In this document: in pieces, positions 54,377-62,459 of the stretch | Layout: each line of letters starts with the position of its first letter | Numbering within the stretch: position 1 is the stretch's first letter | Origin: JAKQHY01 sp034429475 | GTDB taxonomy: Bacteria > Chloroflexota > Anaerolineae > B4-G1 > SLSP01 | Assembly: GCA_034429475.1 (NCBI GenBank) | Contig: DAOUGD010000058.1 | Location: 7,060 to 71,059, forward strand | Direction of reading: 5' to 3' | DNA length: 64,000 nt | Translations under genes and position numbers: made by a program | Notes under the pieces: generated by a model | Seen by the model: the letters and a program-made list of their open reading frames with translations, nothing else | Told to the model about the DNA's origin: nothing | The model's database searches: none

Positions 54377-55186
54377 ATGCCTGAACTTCCTGAAATCACC
54401 GTGATGGCCCGCGATATGCGGAAAGAACTGGTCGGTCGCACCTTCGGTGACGTCGAAGTGCTGCAACCGAAATGTCTCAACGTGCCCGTGGCCGACTTCC
54501 AGACGGCGCTCCGTGGGGCGGAAATCCGCGACGTGACGCCGCGCGGCAAGTGGGTGCGCGTGGAATTATCGGACGGCTGGCTATTGCTCTGCCTGGGGAT
54601 GGGCGGCGAAATCCTGCTGACCGACCGCGACCACCTGCCCGAAAAGCGCCGCCTTATCTTCGACCTGACCGACGGCGCGGCGATTGCCGTCAACTTTTGG
54701 TGGTTTGGCTACGCCCACACCATCCCCACCCTCGCGGAACACAAGATGACGGCGGAACTCGGCCCCGACATGATGGACTTGAGCCTGGAAGACTTCCGCG
54801 CCCTGCTGGGCAAGCGCAAGGGCGCGATCAAAACGCTGCTGCTCGACCAAAAACGCATCGCTGGTATCGGCAACGTCTACGTGCAGGACCCGCTGTTCCT
54901 GGCGCGTATCCACCCGCTGCGCTCCATTGCCACCTTGAGCGAGGCTGAAATCACCGCACTCTGGACGGCGCTCCGCGAAACGTTGCAGCAGAGCATTGAT
55001 CAGGGCGGCAGCGCGTGGGAACAAAACTTATACGGCGTCAAGGGTCAGTGGGATCAACGCTTCATGCACATCCTGCACCTGGAAGGCCAGCCCTGCCCCG
55101 TCTGCGGAACCGCCATTGAAAACATCAAAACCGGCAGCACGCACACGCGCGTTTGCCCGGTGTGTCAACCTCTCTCAACGGATTGA
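54377..55186 (+). CDS. mutM: Formamidopyrimidine/endonuclease VIII-type DNA glycosylase
   Basis: The 269-residue protein begins MPELPEI, giving the catalytic Pro2 and Glu3. PRGKWVRVEL carries the conserved lysine of the family, and the helix-two-turn-helix block has QKRIAGIGNVYVQD. The C-terminal zinc finger is present (CPVCGTAIENIKTG...RVCPVCQ). It removes oxidised purines or pyrimidines and nicks at the abasic site. The final residues after CPVCQ (PLSTD) lie inside a repeat island. Whether it is Fpg or Nei cannot be settled from sequence. Confidence 0.93.
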   Translation: MPELPEITVMARDMRKELVGRTFGDVEVLQPKCLNVPVADFQTALRGAEIRDVTPRGKWVRVELSDGWLLLCLGMGGEILLTDRDHLPEKRRLIFDLTDGAAIAVNFWWFGYAHTIPTLAEHKMTAELGPDMMDLSLEDFRALLGKRKGAIKTLLLDQKRIAGIGNVYVQDPLFLARIHPLRSIATLSEAEITALWTALRETLQQSIDQGGSAWEQNLYGVKGQWDQRFMHILHLEGQPCPVCGTAIENIKTGSTHTRVCPVCQPLSTD

Positions 55187-55290
55187 ACGGATTGAACGGA
55201 TTTCCAAGACACTCTCACGCAAAGCCGCCAGGCACGCCAAGTTTTGTTTTTACTTTGCGTCTTTGCGCCTTTGCGTGAAAGACGATCCTA
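55173..55290. repeat. Palindromic island (ACGGATTGA and GCAAAGCC/TTTGCGT types)
   Basis: Words CAACGGATTGA, ACGGATTGA and ACGGATT run from inside the Fpg C-terminus. They are followed by AACGC-type words (CACGCAAAGCC) and the inverse TTTGCGTCTTTGCGCCTTTGCGTG. Two different repeat dialects join in one gap. Confidence 0.75.
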
Positions 55291-55308
55291 TTTTCGCAGG
55301 AGAAAACA

Positions 55309-55683
55309 ATGAACGAAATCATCAGAGGCGGTGTGAACGAGGAGTGGGCCTATTCCGAGTACGTGGTCGCTGGGGATTTTGTCTTCCTGGGTTTCTGCGT
55401 GGGCAACGTCGGTAAATCAGTGGAAGAACAAGTCCACGGGGCGCTGGATGACATGGAAGCGCGACTTGCCAAGATCAACCTCACGTTGAGCGACGTGGTG
55501 AAAGTGGATATTCTTTTGAGAGATGTGTGGAATATCCCCGTCATGGAAAAAGTTTTCAAGGAAAGGTTCAAGGGCGTCTACCCGGCGCGCAAGACCATCG
55601 GCACCGACTTTGCCCATGTGGGCGGGCCGGATGGACTGCAAGTACAGATAGATGCCATCGCTTATCAGGGGAAGAAAGAGTAG
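55309..55683 (+). CDS. Rid (YjgF/UK114) family protein
   Basis: The 124-residue protein has the Rid fold: GDFVFLGFCVGNVGKSVEEQV, HGALDDMEARLAKINLTLSDVVKVDILLRDVWN, and VYPARKTIGTDFAHVGGPDGLQVQIDAIA. The Arg usual in the RidA active site (R-x-x-x near the end) is not evident here, so it may be a divergent member rather than a canonical imine deaminase. A good AGGAGAAA site precedes the ATG. It is followed 8 bases later by the next gene. Confidence 0.87.
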   Translation: MNEIIRGGVNEEWAYSEYVVAGDFVFLGFCVGNVGKSVEEQVHGALDDMEARLAKINLTLSDVVKVDILLRDVWNIPVMEKVFKERFKGVYPARKTIGTDFAHVGGPDGLQVQIDAIAYQGKKE

Positions 55684-55691
55684 AGGTGTCT

Positions 55692-56846
55692 ATGGCAAAC
55701 CAACGTGTTGTTTTAGAAAATGTGCCGCGCGTTCACTTTTACGAAGGCGGCAAGCGCTGCCCGGAAGACATTATCATCCCGTCTGTGATGCGGGCGATCC
55801 TGGAATACCTGGGTGATGAGGATTACGGCTGCAAGCACTGCCCGGTGCGCGGTCAGGCTTGCAAGGTCTTCTGCACCTATTCCTTCCTGGTGGGCGTGTC
55901 CGGCGCGGCGGCCTTCCTCTCGTGGAAAGAGGGCTGGCACGGCGACAACGTCGCGCTCTTTTACATGGATGCGAATGCCGGAGCGGTGGAGGATCACATC
56001 TTCGCCGCCATCGGCTACACTCATGAAGCGGTGATGAAGGAAGATGGCCGCGACAACGAGGCCGTGTTCCGCCAGCGCATCATCGAAAGCATTGACCGCG
56101 GCGTGCCCGCCCTGGCCTACGGCGTCGTCGGGCCGCCGGAGCCGTCCATCATCACCGGCTACGACGAAGGCGGCGACGTGCTCATCGGCTGGAACTTCTT
56201 CCAGAACTTCCCAGACTTCAACGCCGGCGTCGAGTTCGAGCCGTCCGGCTATTTCCGCAAGCGCGACTGGTTCAAGGACACCGAGAACCTGCTCATCATC
56301 GGCGAAAAGCTCCTCAGCAAGCCGTCGCTGCCGGAAGTCAGCCGCGACGCGCTGCGCTGGCTGATCAAGGTTGCGCGCACGCCGATGGTGCGTCCCGAAC
56401 CGGACGCGCCGGAATGGTATCGCAACCGTCACAACGGGCTGGCCGCCTACGACGCCTGGGCCGATCACTTGCTGCGCGACGCCGAATGGCCCGCCAATGA
56501 TGAGGCCACGCTCCGCGCCCACCACCAGATTCACAACGACGCCATCGGGACAGTGGCCGAGGCGCGCTGGTACGGCTCCGTCTTCCTGACGGAAATCGCC
56601 GAGCACTTCGCCGCCGGCCCCGGACATCCCGGCACGACCGAACACGTCCTCCATGCCGCCGCCTGCTACGCCGCCGAGCACGACTTGATGTGGACGCTCT
56701 GGGACCTGGCCGGCGGCATTGACAACCCCGACGCCTTCCGCGCCATGGCCGATCCCACCAAGCGCCGGGCGATGGCCGACATCGTCCGCCAGGCGCGCGA
56801 CAAAGATGCGGCTGCCGTTGAACACATGGAGCAAGCGTTGAGATGA
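55692..56846 (+). CDS. BtrH_N/DUF4872-like protein (tentative)
   Basis: A 384-residue soluble protein. Residues ~1-210 have a layout like C39/BtrH N-terminal domains: SVMRAILEYLGDEDYGCKHCPV, CTYSFLVGVSGAAAFLSWKEGWHGDN, GVPALAYGVVGPPEPSIITGYDEGGDVLIGW and EPSGYFRKRDWFKDTENLLIIG. The rest is helical (HHQIHNDAIGTVAEARWYGS...). Catalytic Cys/His of that fold (possibly C64 of FCTY) is plausible but unconfirmed. The function is unknown. The ATG at 55692 is preferred over the upstream frame because it starts 8 bases after the Rid stop and matches a complete domain. There is no ideal ribosome site. Confidence 0.75.
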   Translation: MANQRVVLENVPRVHFYEGGKRCPEDIIIPSVMRAILEYLGDEDYGCKHCPVRGQACKVFCTYSFLVGVSGAAAFLSWKEGWHGDNVALFYMDANAGAVEDHIFAAIGYTHEAVMKEDGRDNEAVFRQRIIESIDRGVPALAYGVVGPPEPSIITGYDEGGDVLIGWNFFQNFPDFNAGVEFEPSGYFRKRDWFKDTENLLIIGEKLLSKPSLPEVSRDALRWLIKVARTPMVRPEPDAPEWYRNRHNGLAAYDAWADHLLRDAEWPANDEATLRAHHQIHNDAIGTVAEARWYGSVFLTEIAEHFAAGPGHPGTTEHVLHAAACYAAEHDLMWTLWDLAGGIDNPDAFRAMADPTKRRAMADIVRQARDKDAAAVEHMEQALR

Positions 56847-56850
56847 AAAG

Positions 56851-56950
56851 AGTCACGTAGTCGGGTAGTCACGTAGTCAGGTCATCGCGACGTGAAAATC
56901 TGACTGTCCGCTCCGACTCCCCGACTACATGACTAACGACTATCCGACTT
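56851..56950. repeat. Palindromic island (GTAGTCA / CTGACT)
   Basis: Left words GTCACGTAGTCGGGTAGTCACGTAGTCAG are mirrored by CCGACTCCCCGACTACATGACTA. It lies between the BtrH-like and VOC genes. Confidence 0.75.
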
Positions 56951-56967
56951 TTTTGGAGAAACGAACC

Positions 56968-57462
56968 ATGACTATCCAATGTCAACCACCCGTGATTTTT
57001 GTGAAGGATATGGCGGCCTCGCGCCATTTCTACGAGGAGTTGCTTGAGCAGAAAGTGGCGGTGGATATGGGCATCAACGTGAGCTACGCGGGCGACTTCG
57101 CGCTCTGGCAGGTAGCCCACGCGCATCAGATGATTTTCAATGCCCCTGTGAGTGACCCAAGCCCCTTAGGGCGCAAGAACTTTGAATTTTGCTTTGAGAC
57201 GGATGACCTGGATGCAGTGGCTGCGCGCATGACCGCAGCTCAGACACCGTTTGTCTGCCCGCCCCACACCCAACCCTGGGGACAGCGTGTGTTCCACGTC
57301 TACGATCCCGACGGCCACCTCGTCGAAGTGGGGGAGTTGATGACGGTCGTTGTTGCGCGCTTTATGGCGCAGGGGATGTCGGCAGAGGAGACGGCGCGCC
57401 GCACGGGGATGCCGCTGGAGATGGTGCGCGAGATGGCGCAAGGTCTCGGTGATAAAGCATAG
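56968..57462 (+). CDS. VOC-superfamily (glyoxalase-like) protein
   Basis: The 164-residue protein starts with the VOC pattern VIFVKDMAASRHFYEELLEQKV, then FEFCFETDDLDAVAARM and PWGQRVFHVYDPDGHLVEVGE, the last giving the conserved metal Glu. A C-terminal helical extension (FMAQGMSAEETARRTGMPLEMVREMAQ) is added to the single VOC domain. The role may be dioxygenase- or glyoxalase-like, or drug-binding. GGAGAAACGAACC gives the ribosome site; the upstream frame is discounted. Confidence 0.88.
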   Translation: MTIQCQPPVIFVKDMAASRHFYEELLEQKVAVDMGINVSYAGDFALWQVAHAHQMIFNAPVSDPSPLGRKNFEFCFETDDLDAVAARMTAAQTPFVCPPHTQPWGQRVFHVYDPDGHLVEVGELMTVVVARFMAQGMSAEETARRTGMPLEMVREMAQGLGDKA

Positions 57463-57471
57463 GAGAGCGAA

Positions 57472-58695
57472 ATGGACTTCGAGAACCGTATCGGCACCGA
57501 CTTCGACAACGTCTCACAACGCCTAATCTACAACTACATCGCCACCCAGCCCGCCTTTCGCCCGATCCCGTCGGACGCGGCGAGCGAGGTCGCGCAACGC
57601 CAGCTCTACGACTTCATCGCCGGGATCTACACGGCGCTTTACCACGACCCGACGCTCATCGGGATGACGACAGACCCTGACGAGACGGAAGATCGCCCCA
57701 ACCCGGACAGGCTCTACAAAGACGAAGCGAAGAAGTACCTGGAGGCCCGCAAGCTGCGGCGTAAGAACGAGGACATGATCGAGGGCCTGTTCGACAGCCT
57801 GCAACGCCTGGGCGAGCTGGGCGCGGTCCACGACGGCGCGCTGGTGGTCGAGAAGGATGCCCTCGGCTTCAACCAGCGCGCCTATACCACGCTGGTCAAG
57901 CACCTCACCGCCCTGGGCCTGTCCTGCGTGGACGCCGGCGGAACCCTGTCCCTGTCGAGCCGGGCGTATCCTGAGATGGGGGATGCCTGGAAGCTGCTCG
58001 CCACCCTCGGCGCTGCCGAATCCGCCGCTTACGACGCCCGGTGGCGGCAGGAGGTCGGCGACGAAGCTGATCTCCCGAAATGGCAGATCACCAGCCACAT
58101 ACGGTACCTCGGCCAGATAAAGAACCGTATCCTCAAACGCTCCATGTTCGACCCTTCGTATGACTATGCGGTGGACATGATGAGTAAGCTCAGCGACGAT
58201 CCTGAGAGCTACCGGCAGTTCGCAGACATGCTTCTCGCCCAGGGATTTCAGCAGCGCTCCGACTGGGGCAGCGGAACTGACGTAACGAATTTCATAGACC
58301 TGACGTTCACCAAGACCTACGCCGGACCAGAGGGTGAGTCTTTCAGGCTCCAGTTCAGGACGCAGTTCGAGTCACGATACCATCGCCAAATCCTCTACAC
58401 GTTCGTCGAAGACAAAGCCGCTTTCAAGGCGTTGTTGAGACAACTCGACGCCCTGCCGGAGCCGCTGCAAGACCTCGTGTACAACTTCACCGGCGAGTGC
58501 CGGGCATGCGGGTTCTGCAACCAGACCAACCGCAAACTCCCATACAACAATATCCCGACGATCTACCGCGGCAAGCACGTCAAGATGTGTTACTATTTCA
58601 AGACCATCCACACGCGCGAGCTGACCCGTGACATGCTCGACGCAGTTACAGCCCTGTACGCCTGGGTGGACGACCACTACGAGGTCGCCGCTTGA
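57472..58695 (+). CDS. Uncharacterised CxxCxxC-family protein, member 2
   Basis: The 407-residue protein is the paralogue of the gene at 53044. It shares the N-terminal helical layout (QRQLYDFIAGIYTALYHDP), the basic segment ARKLRRKNEDMIEGLF, YPEMGDAWKLLA, and ECRACGFCNQTNRK followed by YRGKHVKMC. The Cys spacing (C-x2-C-x2-C, then a later Cys) is kept. There is no membrane segment. AGGAGAGCGAA precedes the ATG and the gene starts 9 bp after the VOC stop. The function is unknown. Confidence 0.83.
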   Translation: MDFENRIGTDFDNVSQRLIYNYIATQPAFRPIPSDAASEVAQRQLYDFIAGIYTALYHDPTLIGMTTDPDETEDRPNPDRLYKDEAKKYLEARKLRRKNEDMIEGLFDSLQRLGELGAVHDGALVVEKDALGFNQRAYTTLVKHLTALGLSCVDAGGTLSLSSRAYPEMGDAWKLLATLGAAESAAYDARWRQEVGDEADLPKWQITSHIRYLGQIKNRILKRSMFDPSYDYAVDMMSKLSDDPESYRQFADMLLAQGFQQRSDWGSGTDVTNFIDLTFTKTYAGPEGESFRLQFRTQFESRYHRQILYTFVEDKAAFKALLRQLDALPEPLQDLVYNFTGECRACGFCNQTNRKLPYNNIPTIYRGKHVKMCYYFKTIHTRELTRDMLDAVTALYAWVDDHYEVAA

Positions 58696-58759
58696 GCCTC
58701 AGACTGCGGCCGCATCAAACGGCCACAGGAACAAACCACGTAAAGAGAGGAAATCACAA

Positions 58760-59308
58760 ATGGAAGCAACAGACAACACAGCAACAACGAAAAATCAACA
58801 GCATGTTGCCTTGCTCGTCATTGACGTCCAGCAAGGGCTTTTCAAGAAGTCCACCCCCATCTACAAAGCGGATGAGCTACTTGAAAATATCATCACGCTC
58901 GTTGACCGAGCACATGGGAGCAACACGCCGGTATTCTACATCCAACATTCTGACGCCAGAGCCTTGGTGAAAGGCTCGGCGGATTGGCAGCTCCACGCGC
59001 AGCTTCAACCCCAGAACAAGGATACGATCATCCACAAACAGCACGGGAACGCCTTCGAGAACACGCCGCTGGGTGAAATGTTACGCTCGTTCCATGTGGA
59101 TACCGTGATCGTCGCCGGCCTCGTCACGCATGGATGTGTGAAAGCCACCTGCATCGGCGCGCAGGAGGCGGGCTTCAACGTGATCCTGGCCCAAGACGGC
59201 CATAGCAGCTTTAGTAAAGATGCCGCAAAGTTGATTGAAGAATGGAATCAGAAGTTAGGCACCCGACAAATCGCAGTAAAACCAACCTCGGAGATAACCT
59301 TTGACTGA
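58760..59308 (+). CDS. Isochorismatase-family hydrolase
   Basis: The 182-residue protein is a cysteine hydrolase with catalytic Asp in LLVIDVQQGLF, Lys in the DTIIHKQHGNAFENT region, and Cys in VTHGCVKATCIGA. The ATG at 58760 gives an 18-residue N-terminal stretch before that block. Members hydrolyse nicotinamide, isochorismate, ureidoacrylate or related compounds, and the substrate cannot be assigned. AGAGAGGAAAT precedes the ATG. The frame also extends upstream across the preceding gene's 3' end and is discarded. Confidence 0.9.
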   Translation: MEATDNTATTKNQQHVALLVIDVQQGLFKKSTPIYKADELLENIITLVDRAHGSNTPVFYIQHSDARALVKGSADWQLHAQLQPQNKDTIIHKQHGNAFENTPLGEMLRSFHVDTVIVAGLVTHGCVKATCIGAQEAGFNVILAQDGHSSFSKDAAKLIEEWNQKLGTRQIAVKPTSEITFD

Positions 59309-59378
59309 TGGGGATCTTCGCAATAGCGGAAGGAGCGTGACCGAACCTACGGCACTGCCCCAACAATGAAAATTTTCA

Positions 59379-59439
59379 CATGGATGGACAGGATGGACAG
59401 GATTTTTGGAATCTATCCTGTGCATCCTGTCTATCCATG
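59379..59439. repeat. Palindromic island (ATGGACAGGATGG)
   Basis: ATGGATGGACAGGATGGACAGGAT is mirrored by ATCCTGTGCATCCTGTCTATCCAT. The arms share ~22 bp around a short centre and sit between the isochorismatase and the next gene. Confidence 0.85.
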
Positions 59440-59480
59440 TTATTTAAAGAGGATCTTCACAATGACGGGAGGAGACTCAG

Positions 59481-60470
59481 ATGAGGTCAACCTTTGAGCC
59501 ATTGGCTCATTCAAATGTGCTGGATTGGCTGTTGGAAGAAGACGACCCGTCGGTGCGCTATCGCACACTGACCGAGTTGCTGGACGTTGCTCCCGACGAC
59601 CCGCAGGTCCAACAGACCAAAGCCCAAATCCCCCACAGCAAGCCGGTTGAGAAGATTTTTGCCAAGATGCATCCCGATGGCTACTGGCTGCACCGGGGCA
59701 AAGGCGCCGGCATCGAGTACGCCATGTCGTCCTCCACGCATTTCATCCTGGCAATCCTGGCCGAACTGGGACTGGATCGGCAGGATGAGCGCATCGCGCG
59801 CGCCGTCGAGCGGTATCTGAGTCTGACGGAGCCGGACGTCCCGAATCCGCAAATCTGGCAGATACCGCCGGACTACGGCAACCACCAATCGTGCCTGTAC
59901 GCCTACAACCTGCGCACCTTCGTCATGCTCGGCTACCACGACGACCCGCGCATCCAGGAACGCATCGCCGTGCTGCTGGCGGACGAGCGCCACGACGGCG
60001 GCTATCTGTGCAACCGGCCCTCGTTCAAGGCGAAGACCAAGAGCTGTATCCGGGGCAGTATCAAGGCGTTGATGGCCTTTGCCGTCCTACCGGAATTGTG
60101 GGAAACGGCGCGCTGCCGTCAGTTGGTGGATTACTTTCTGCGCCGCCGCGTGCTGTTCCGCACCCGGCAGCCGGAGATGTTGGTGCGCGGCGAACTGGTG
60201 CGCACCAGCTTCCCCTTTATGATCGGCGGCAGCCTGCTGGAACCGCTCTACGCATTGAGCCGGATGGGATACGGGCAGGATGAACGGCTGCAACCCGCGT
60301 GGGCTTTCCTCGAAAGCAAACGTGATCAGGCGGGGCGCACCATCCTGGATTGGCATCCGTCAACCCTTTTCAAGCCCGGCGACACAGGACAGCCGAACAA
60401 ATGGGTCACGTTGTACGCCTGTCTGGCTCAAAAGTACCGGCACAGTTCCGTATGGACATTTTCCGTTTAA
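59481..60470 (+). CDS. Terpene-cyclase-like alpha/alpha toroid protein
   Basis: The 329-residue soluble protein looks like an alpha/alpha toroid of the squalene-cyclase/prenyltransferase type: DPSVRYRTLTELLD, GYWLHRGKGAGIEYAMSSSTHFILAILAELG, and CIRGSIKALMAFAVLPE. The catalytic D-x-D-D-type motif is absent and no QW repeat is clear, so it is not a real cyclase. The function is unknown; such proteins occur as hypothetical proteins near oxidoreductases. AGGAGACTCAG precedes the ATG. Confidence 0.75.
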   Translation: MRSTFEPLAHSNVLDWLLEEDDPSVRYRTLTELLDVAPDDPQVQQTKAQIPHSKPVEKIFAKMHPDGYWLHRGKGAGIEYAMSSSTHFILAILAELGLDRQDERIARAVERYLSLTEPDVPNPQIWQIPPDYGNHQSCLYAYNLRTFVMLGYHDDPRIQERIAVLLADERHDGGYLCNRPSFKAKTKSCIRGSIKALMAFAVLPELWETARCRQLVDYFLRRRVLFRTRQPEMLVRGELVRTSFPFMIGGSLLEPLYALSRMGYGQDERLQPAWAFLESKRDQAGRTILDWHPSTLFKPGDTGQPNKWVTLYACLAQKYRHSSVWTFSV

Positions 60471-60488
60471 TCCGTTCAATCCGTTGAG
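60470..60488. repeat. Short repeat (AATCCGTTC)
   Basis: AATCCGTTC and AATCCGTTGAG follow the toroid-protein stop codon, the same words as in other islands. Confidence 0.6.
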
Positions 60489-60511
60489 ATTATTCTTAGA
60501 GGAGATATGCC

Positions 60512-61024
60512 ATGCCATTTGCCAAAAAGTTCCGCGCGATGATGAATTTCCCCTTTCCCGGCGACACCGTCGGCGATTTCACTGTCGAGAGTGTAGACGT
60601 CCGCGATGAGCAGGGCGGCGCAGAGGGGTACGTGTACGGAGTATCTATGGTGCTGCGCGGGTCTGGGGGACAACAAAGCGTGCAGCGCGCGCTCAAGTCT
60701 CTGTTCTCTCAACATCCGACGACCTTTTCAGGCTACGGCAATCCCTACCAACTGTGGTTCAGGAAGCCGGAAATCGAAAGCCTCGGCGATCAACGCTACG
60801 CGGTATGCGTGAAAGGCGCCGGGATGCGGGTACACCTTGAGCCGGAGTTGGCGCGTTTTCTGAGCCACCTTGCCAACGCTAACCATTTGACGACGCCGCC
60901 CGACCTGGCAGCCCAAGAAGCGCTGGTCGCAGCCTATCTGGATCAATATCGCGCCGAAATCAAAAGCCTGGTAGACCGGTATCGCCGAAAGGTGGCAAAA
61001 ACCGAGAATGTAGAACGAGACTAA
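60512..61024 (+). CDS. Hypothetical protein
   Basis: A 170-residue soluble protein with an alpha/beta start (MPFAKKFRAMMNFPFPGDTVGDFTVESVDVRDE) and a long C-terminal helix (LAAQEALVAAYLDQYRAEIKSLVDRYRRKV). No domain is recognised, and there is no signal or membrane segment. The GGAGATATGCC site precedes the ATG. It is followed within 10 bp by an SDR gene and then a GNAT gene, so these three may form an operon. Confidence 0.7.
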   Translation: MPFAKKFRAMMNFPFPGDTVGDFTVESVDVRDEQGGAEGYVYGVSMVLRGSGGQQSVQRALKSLFSQHPTTFSGYGNPYQLWFRKPEIESLGDQRYAVCVKGAGMRVHLEPELARFLSHLANANHLTTPPDLAAQEALVAAYLDQYRAEIKSLVDRYRRKVAKTENVERD

Positions 61025-61034
61025 GGAGACAGTC

Positions 61035-61769
61035 ATGATATGTAAAGACAAAATCGCCATCGTGACAGGCGCCGCCGGCAACGGCATGGGCCGCAGTATT
61101 GCGCTGACGTTGGCGCGGGAAGGCGCCGCCGTCGTCGTCAATTACCTGACGAGCATGGAGAGCGCCGCCGCCATCGTCGGCCACATCCAGGCGCGCGGCG
61201 GGCGCGCCTGCGCCTTCCGGGCAGACATCACCCAGCCGGATGCGTGTCGAGAACTGGTGCAAGCCACGGTAGAGACCTTCGGGCAGGTAGACATCTGCAT
61301 CATCGGGCCGGGCGGAGGATGGCATCCACAGCCGGTTGACGCTTTGAACGCGGATAGCGCCTGGGATGACGTGCGCCGGGAACTGGCGCCGCTCTATCAC
61401 TTGCTGCCGCTCGTGCTGCCCGGCATGTACGCGCGCCGCTGGGGCCGGGTCATCGGCCTGGCGCAACATCCCCAAAAGCTCTCACCGGCGTATGCTTACA
61501 ACGTGGGCAAAGCGGCCAGAATGCAGGCGTTGCTGTTGGCCTATGAGCAAGCCTGGCGTCAGGGCGTGACGGTCAACGTCGTCGCGCCGGGGCCGGTGGC
61601 GCCGATTGAGAGCCTGGAGCAAGCCATTGACCTGTGCAATCACGGCGCGGCGTGGCAGCAGCGGGCCAACGTCACCCCCCAGGACGTTGCCGAGGGCGTC
61701 GCCTTCCTTTGTTCTGAAGCAGGCAGATTTGTCACCGGCGGCGTGTTGCCGTATCTGTTTCACGGGTAA
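61035..61769 (+). CDS. Short-chain dehydrogenase/reductase
   Basis: The 244-residue classical-SDR-fold protein has TGAAGNGMGRSIA for NAD(P) binding and the Y-x3-K pair in YNVGK. The usual catalytic Ser before the Tyr is not in place (GLAQHPQKLSPAYAYNVGK), and the NNAG motif reads GPGGG, so activity may be altered. The reaction is unknown. It starts 10 bp after the preceding gene. A GGAGACAGTC site precedes the ATG. Confidence 0.85.
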   Translation: MICKDKIAIVTGAAGNGMGRSIALTLAREGAAVVVNYLTSMESAAAIVGHIQARGGRACAFRADITQPDACRELVQATVETFGQVDICIIGPGGGWHPQPVDALNADSAWDDVRRELAPLYHLLPLVLPGMYARRWGRVIGLAQHPQKLSPAYAYNVGKAARMQALLLAYEQAWRQGVTVNVVAPGPVAPIESLEQAIDLCNHGAAWQQRANVTPQDVAEGVAFLCSEAGRFVTGGVLPYLFHG

Positions 61770-61786
61770 AGCGGAGTGAACCTGAA

Positions 61787-62284
61787 ATGATTGCACTGGA
61801 AACTGACCGACTCATCATCCGCAACTTCCGTCCCGACGACTGGCAAGAACTTCAAGAACTAGCCGTCGCGTACCGGGCTTCCAAATGGGCCAAATACGAA
61901 GACCCGTGGCCCACCTCTGAGGAAGAGGTCAAAGGGATGACATCATGGTTTGCCGGCGGTGATGGGTATCTCGCGGTTTGCCTGAAATCCACCGACCAGA
62001 TCATTGGGCTTGTCGCCATCGAACGGCGAGAAGAAGAAGAGCGTGTGCATAACCTCGGCTACGTGTTCCATCCCAGTTATCACGGGCAGGGGTACGCCAC
62101 GGAAGCTTGCCGGGCGGCTATGGCCTATGTGTTTGGCTCATTGGTAGCGGATCACATACTCACCGGCACGCACCCAGACAATGAAGAGTCGCTCAAGTTG
62201 CTCAAAAGATTGGGATTGACAGAGATTGCTTGTGGCGAATTCGCTATCACCAACGCGGAATGGGCAGCGCTTGAGCCGGCATAG
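61787..62284 (+). CDS. GNAT acetyltransferase (RimJ-like)
   Basis: The 165-residue protein has TDRLIIRNFRPDDWQEL at the start, the acetyl-CoA binding region LGYVFHPSYHGQGYATEACRAAM, then THPDNEESLKLLKRLGL. This is the RimJ/RimL-type GNAT family, which acetylates protein N-termini or small molecules. The acceptor is unknown. It follows the SDR gene by 17 bp in the same direction. Confidence 0.9.
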   Translation: MIALETDRLIIRNFRPDDWQELQELAVAYRASKWAKYEDPWPTSEEEVKGMTSWFAGGDGYLAVCLKSTDQIIGLVAIERREEEERVHNLGYVFHPSYHGQGYATEACRAAMAYVFGSLVADHILTGTHPDNEESLKLLKRLGLTEIACGEFAITNAEWAALEPA

Positions 62285-62290
62285 ATCGCC

Positions 62291-62426
62291 TAACCCAAAT
62301 TGCTACCTAATGCTAAACTTAATAGGACACAGAAGAACCGGACAAACACGGACAAATTCTAGAAAGAAAAATCCGTGTTCTTCTGTGTTTTTCCGTGGCC
62401 TATTCTAAAACCGACAATTTGGGTTA
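62291..62426. repeat. Nested inverted-repeat element (ACGGACAA type)
   Basis: Perfect 12-bp outer arms TAACCCAAATTG and CAATTTGGGTTA enclose AATAGG/CCTATT and inner arms (ACACAGAAGAAC and GTTCTTCTGTGT). The 136-bp unit folds as one long interrupted hairpin. Confidence 0.85.
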
Positions 62427-62459
62427 CCTATTAAAAAAACGCTGAAAGGAGCATAGAAT

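Noticed and set aside
59481..60470. Squalene-hopene cyclase
   Set aside because: The length is too short and the D-x-D-D and QW motifs are missing.
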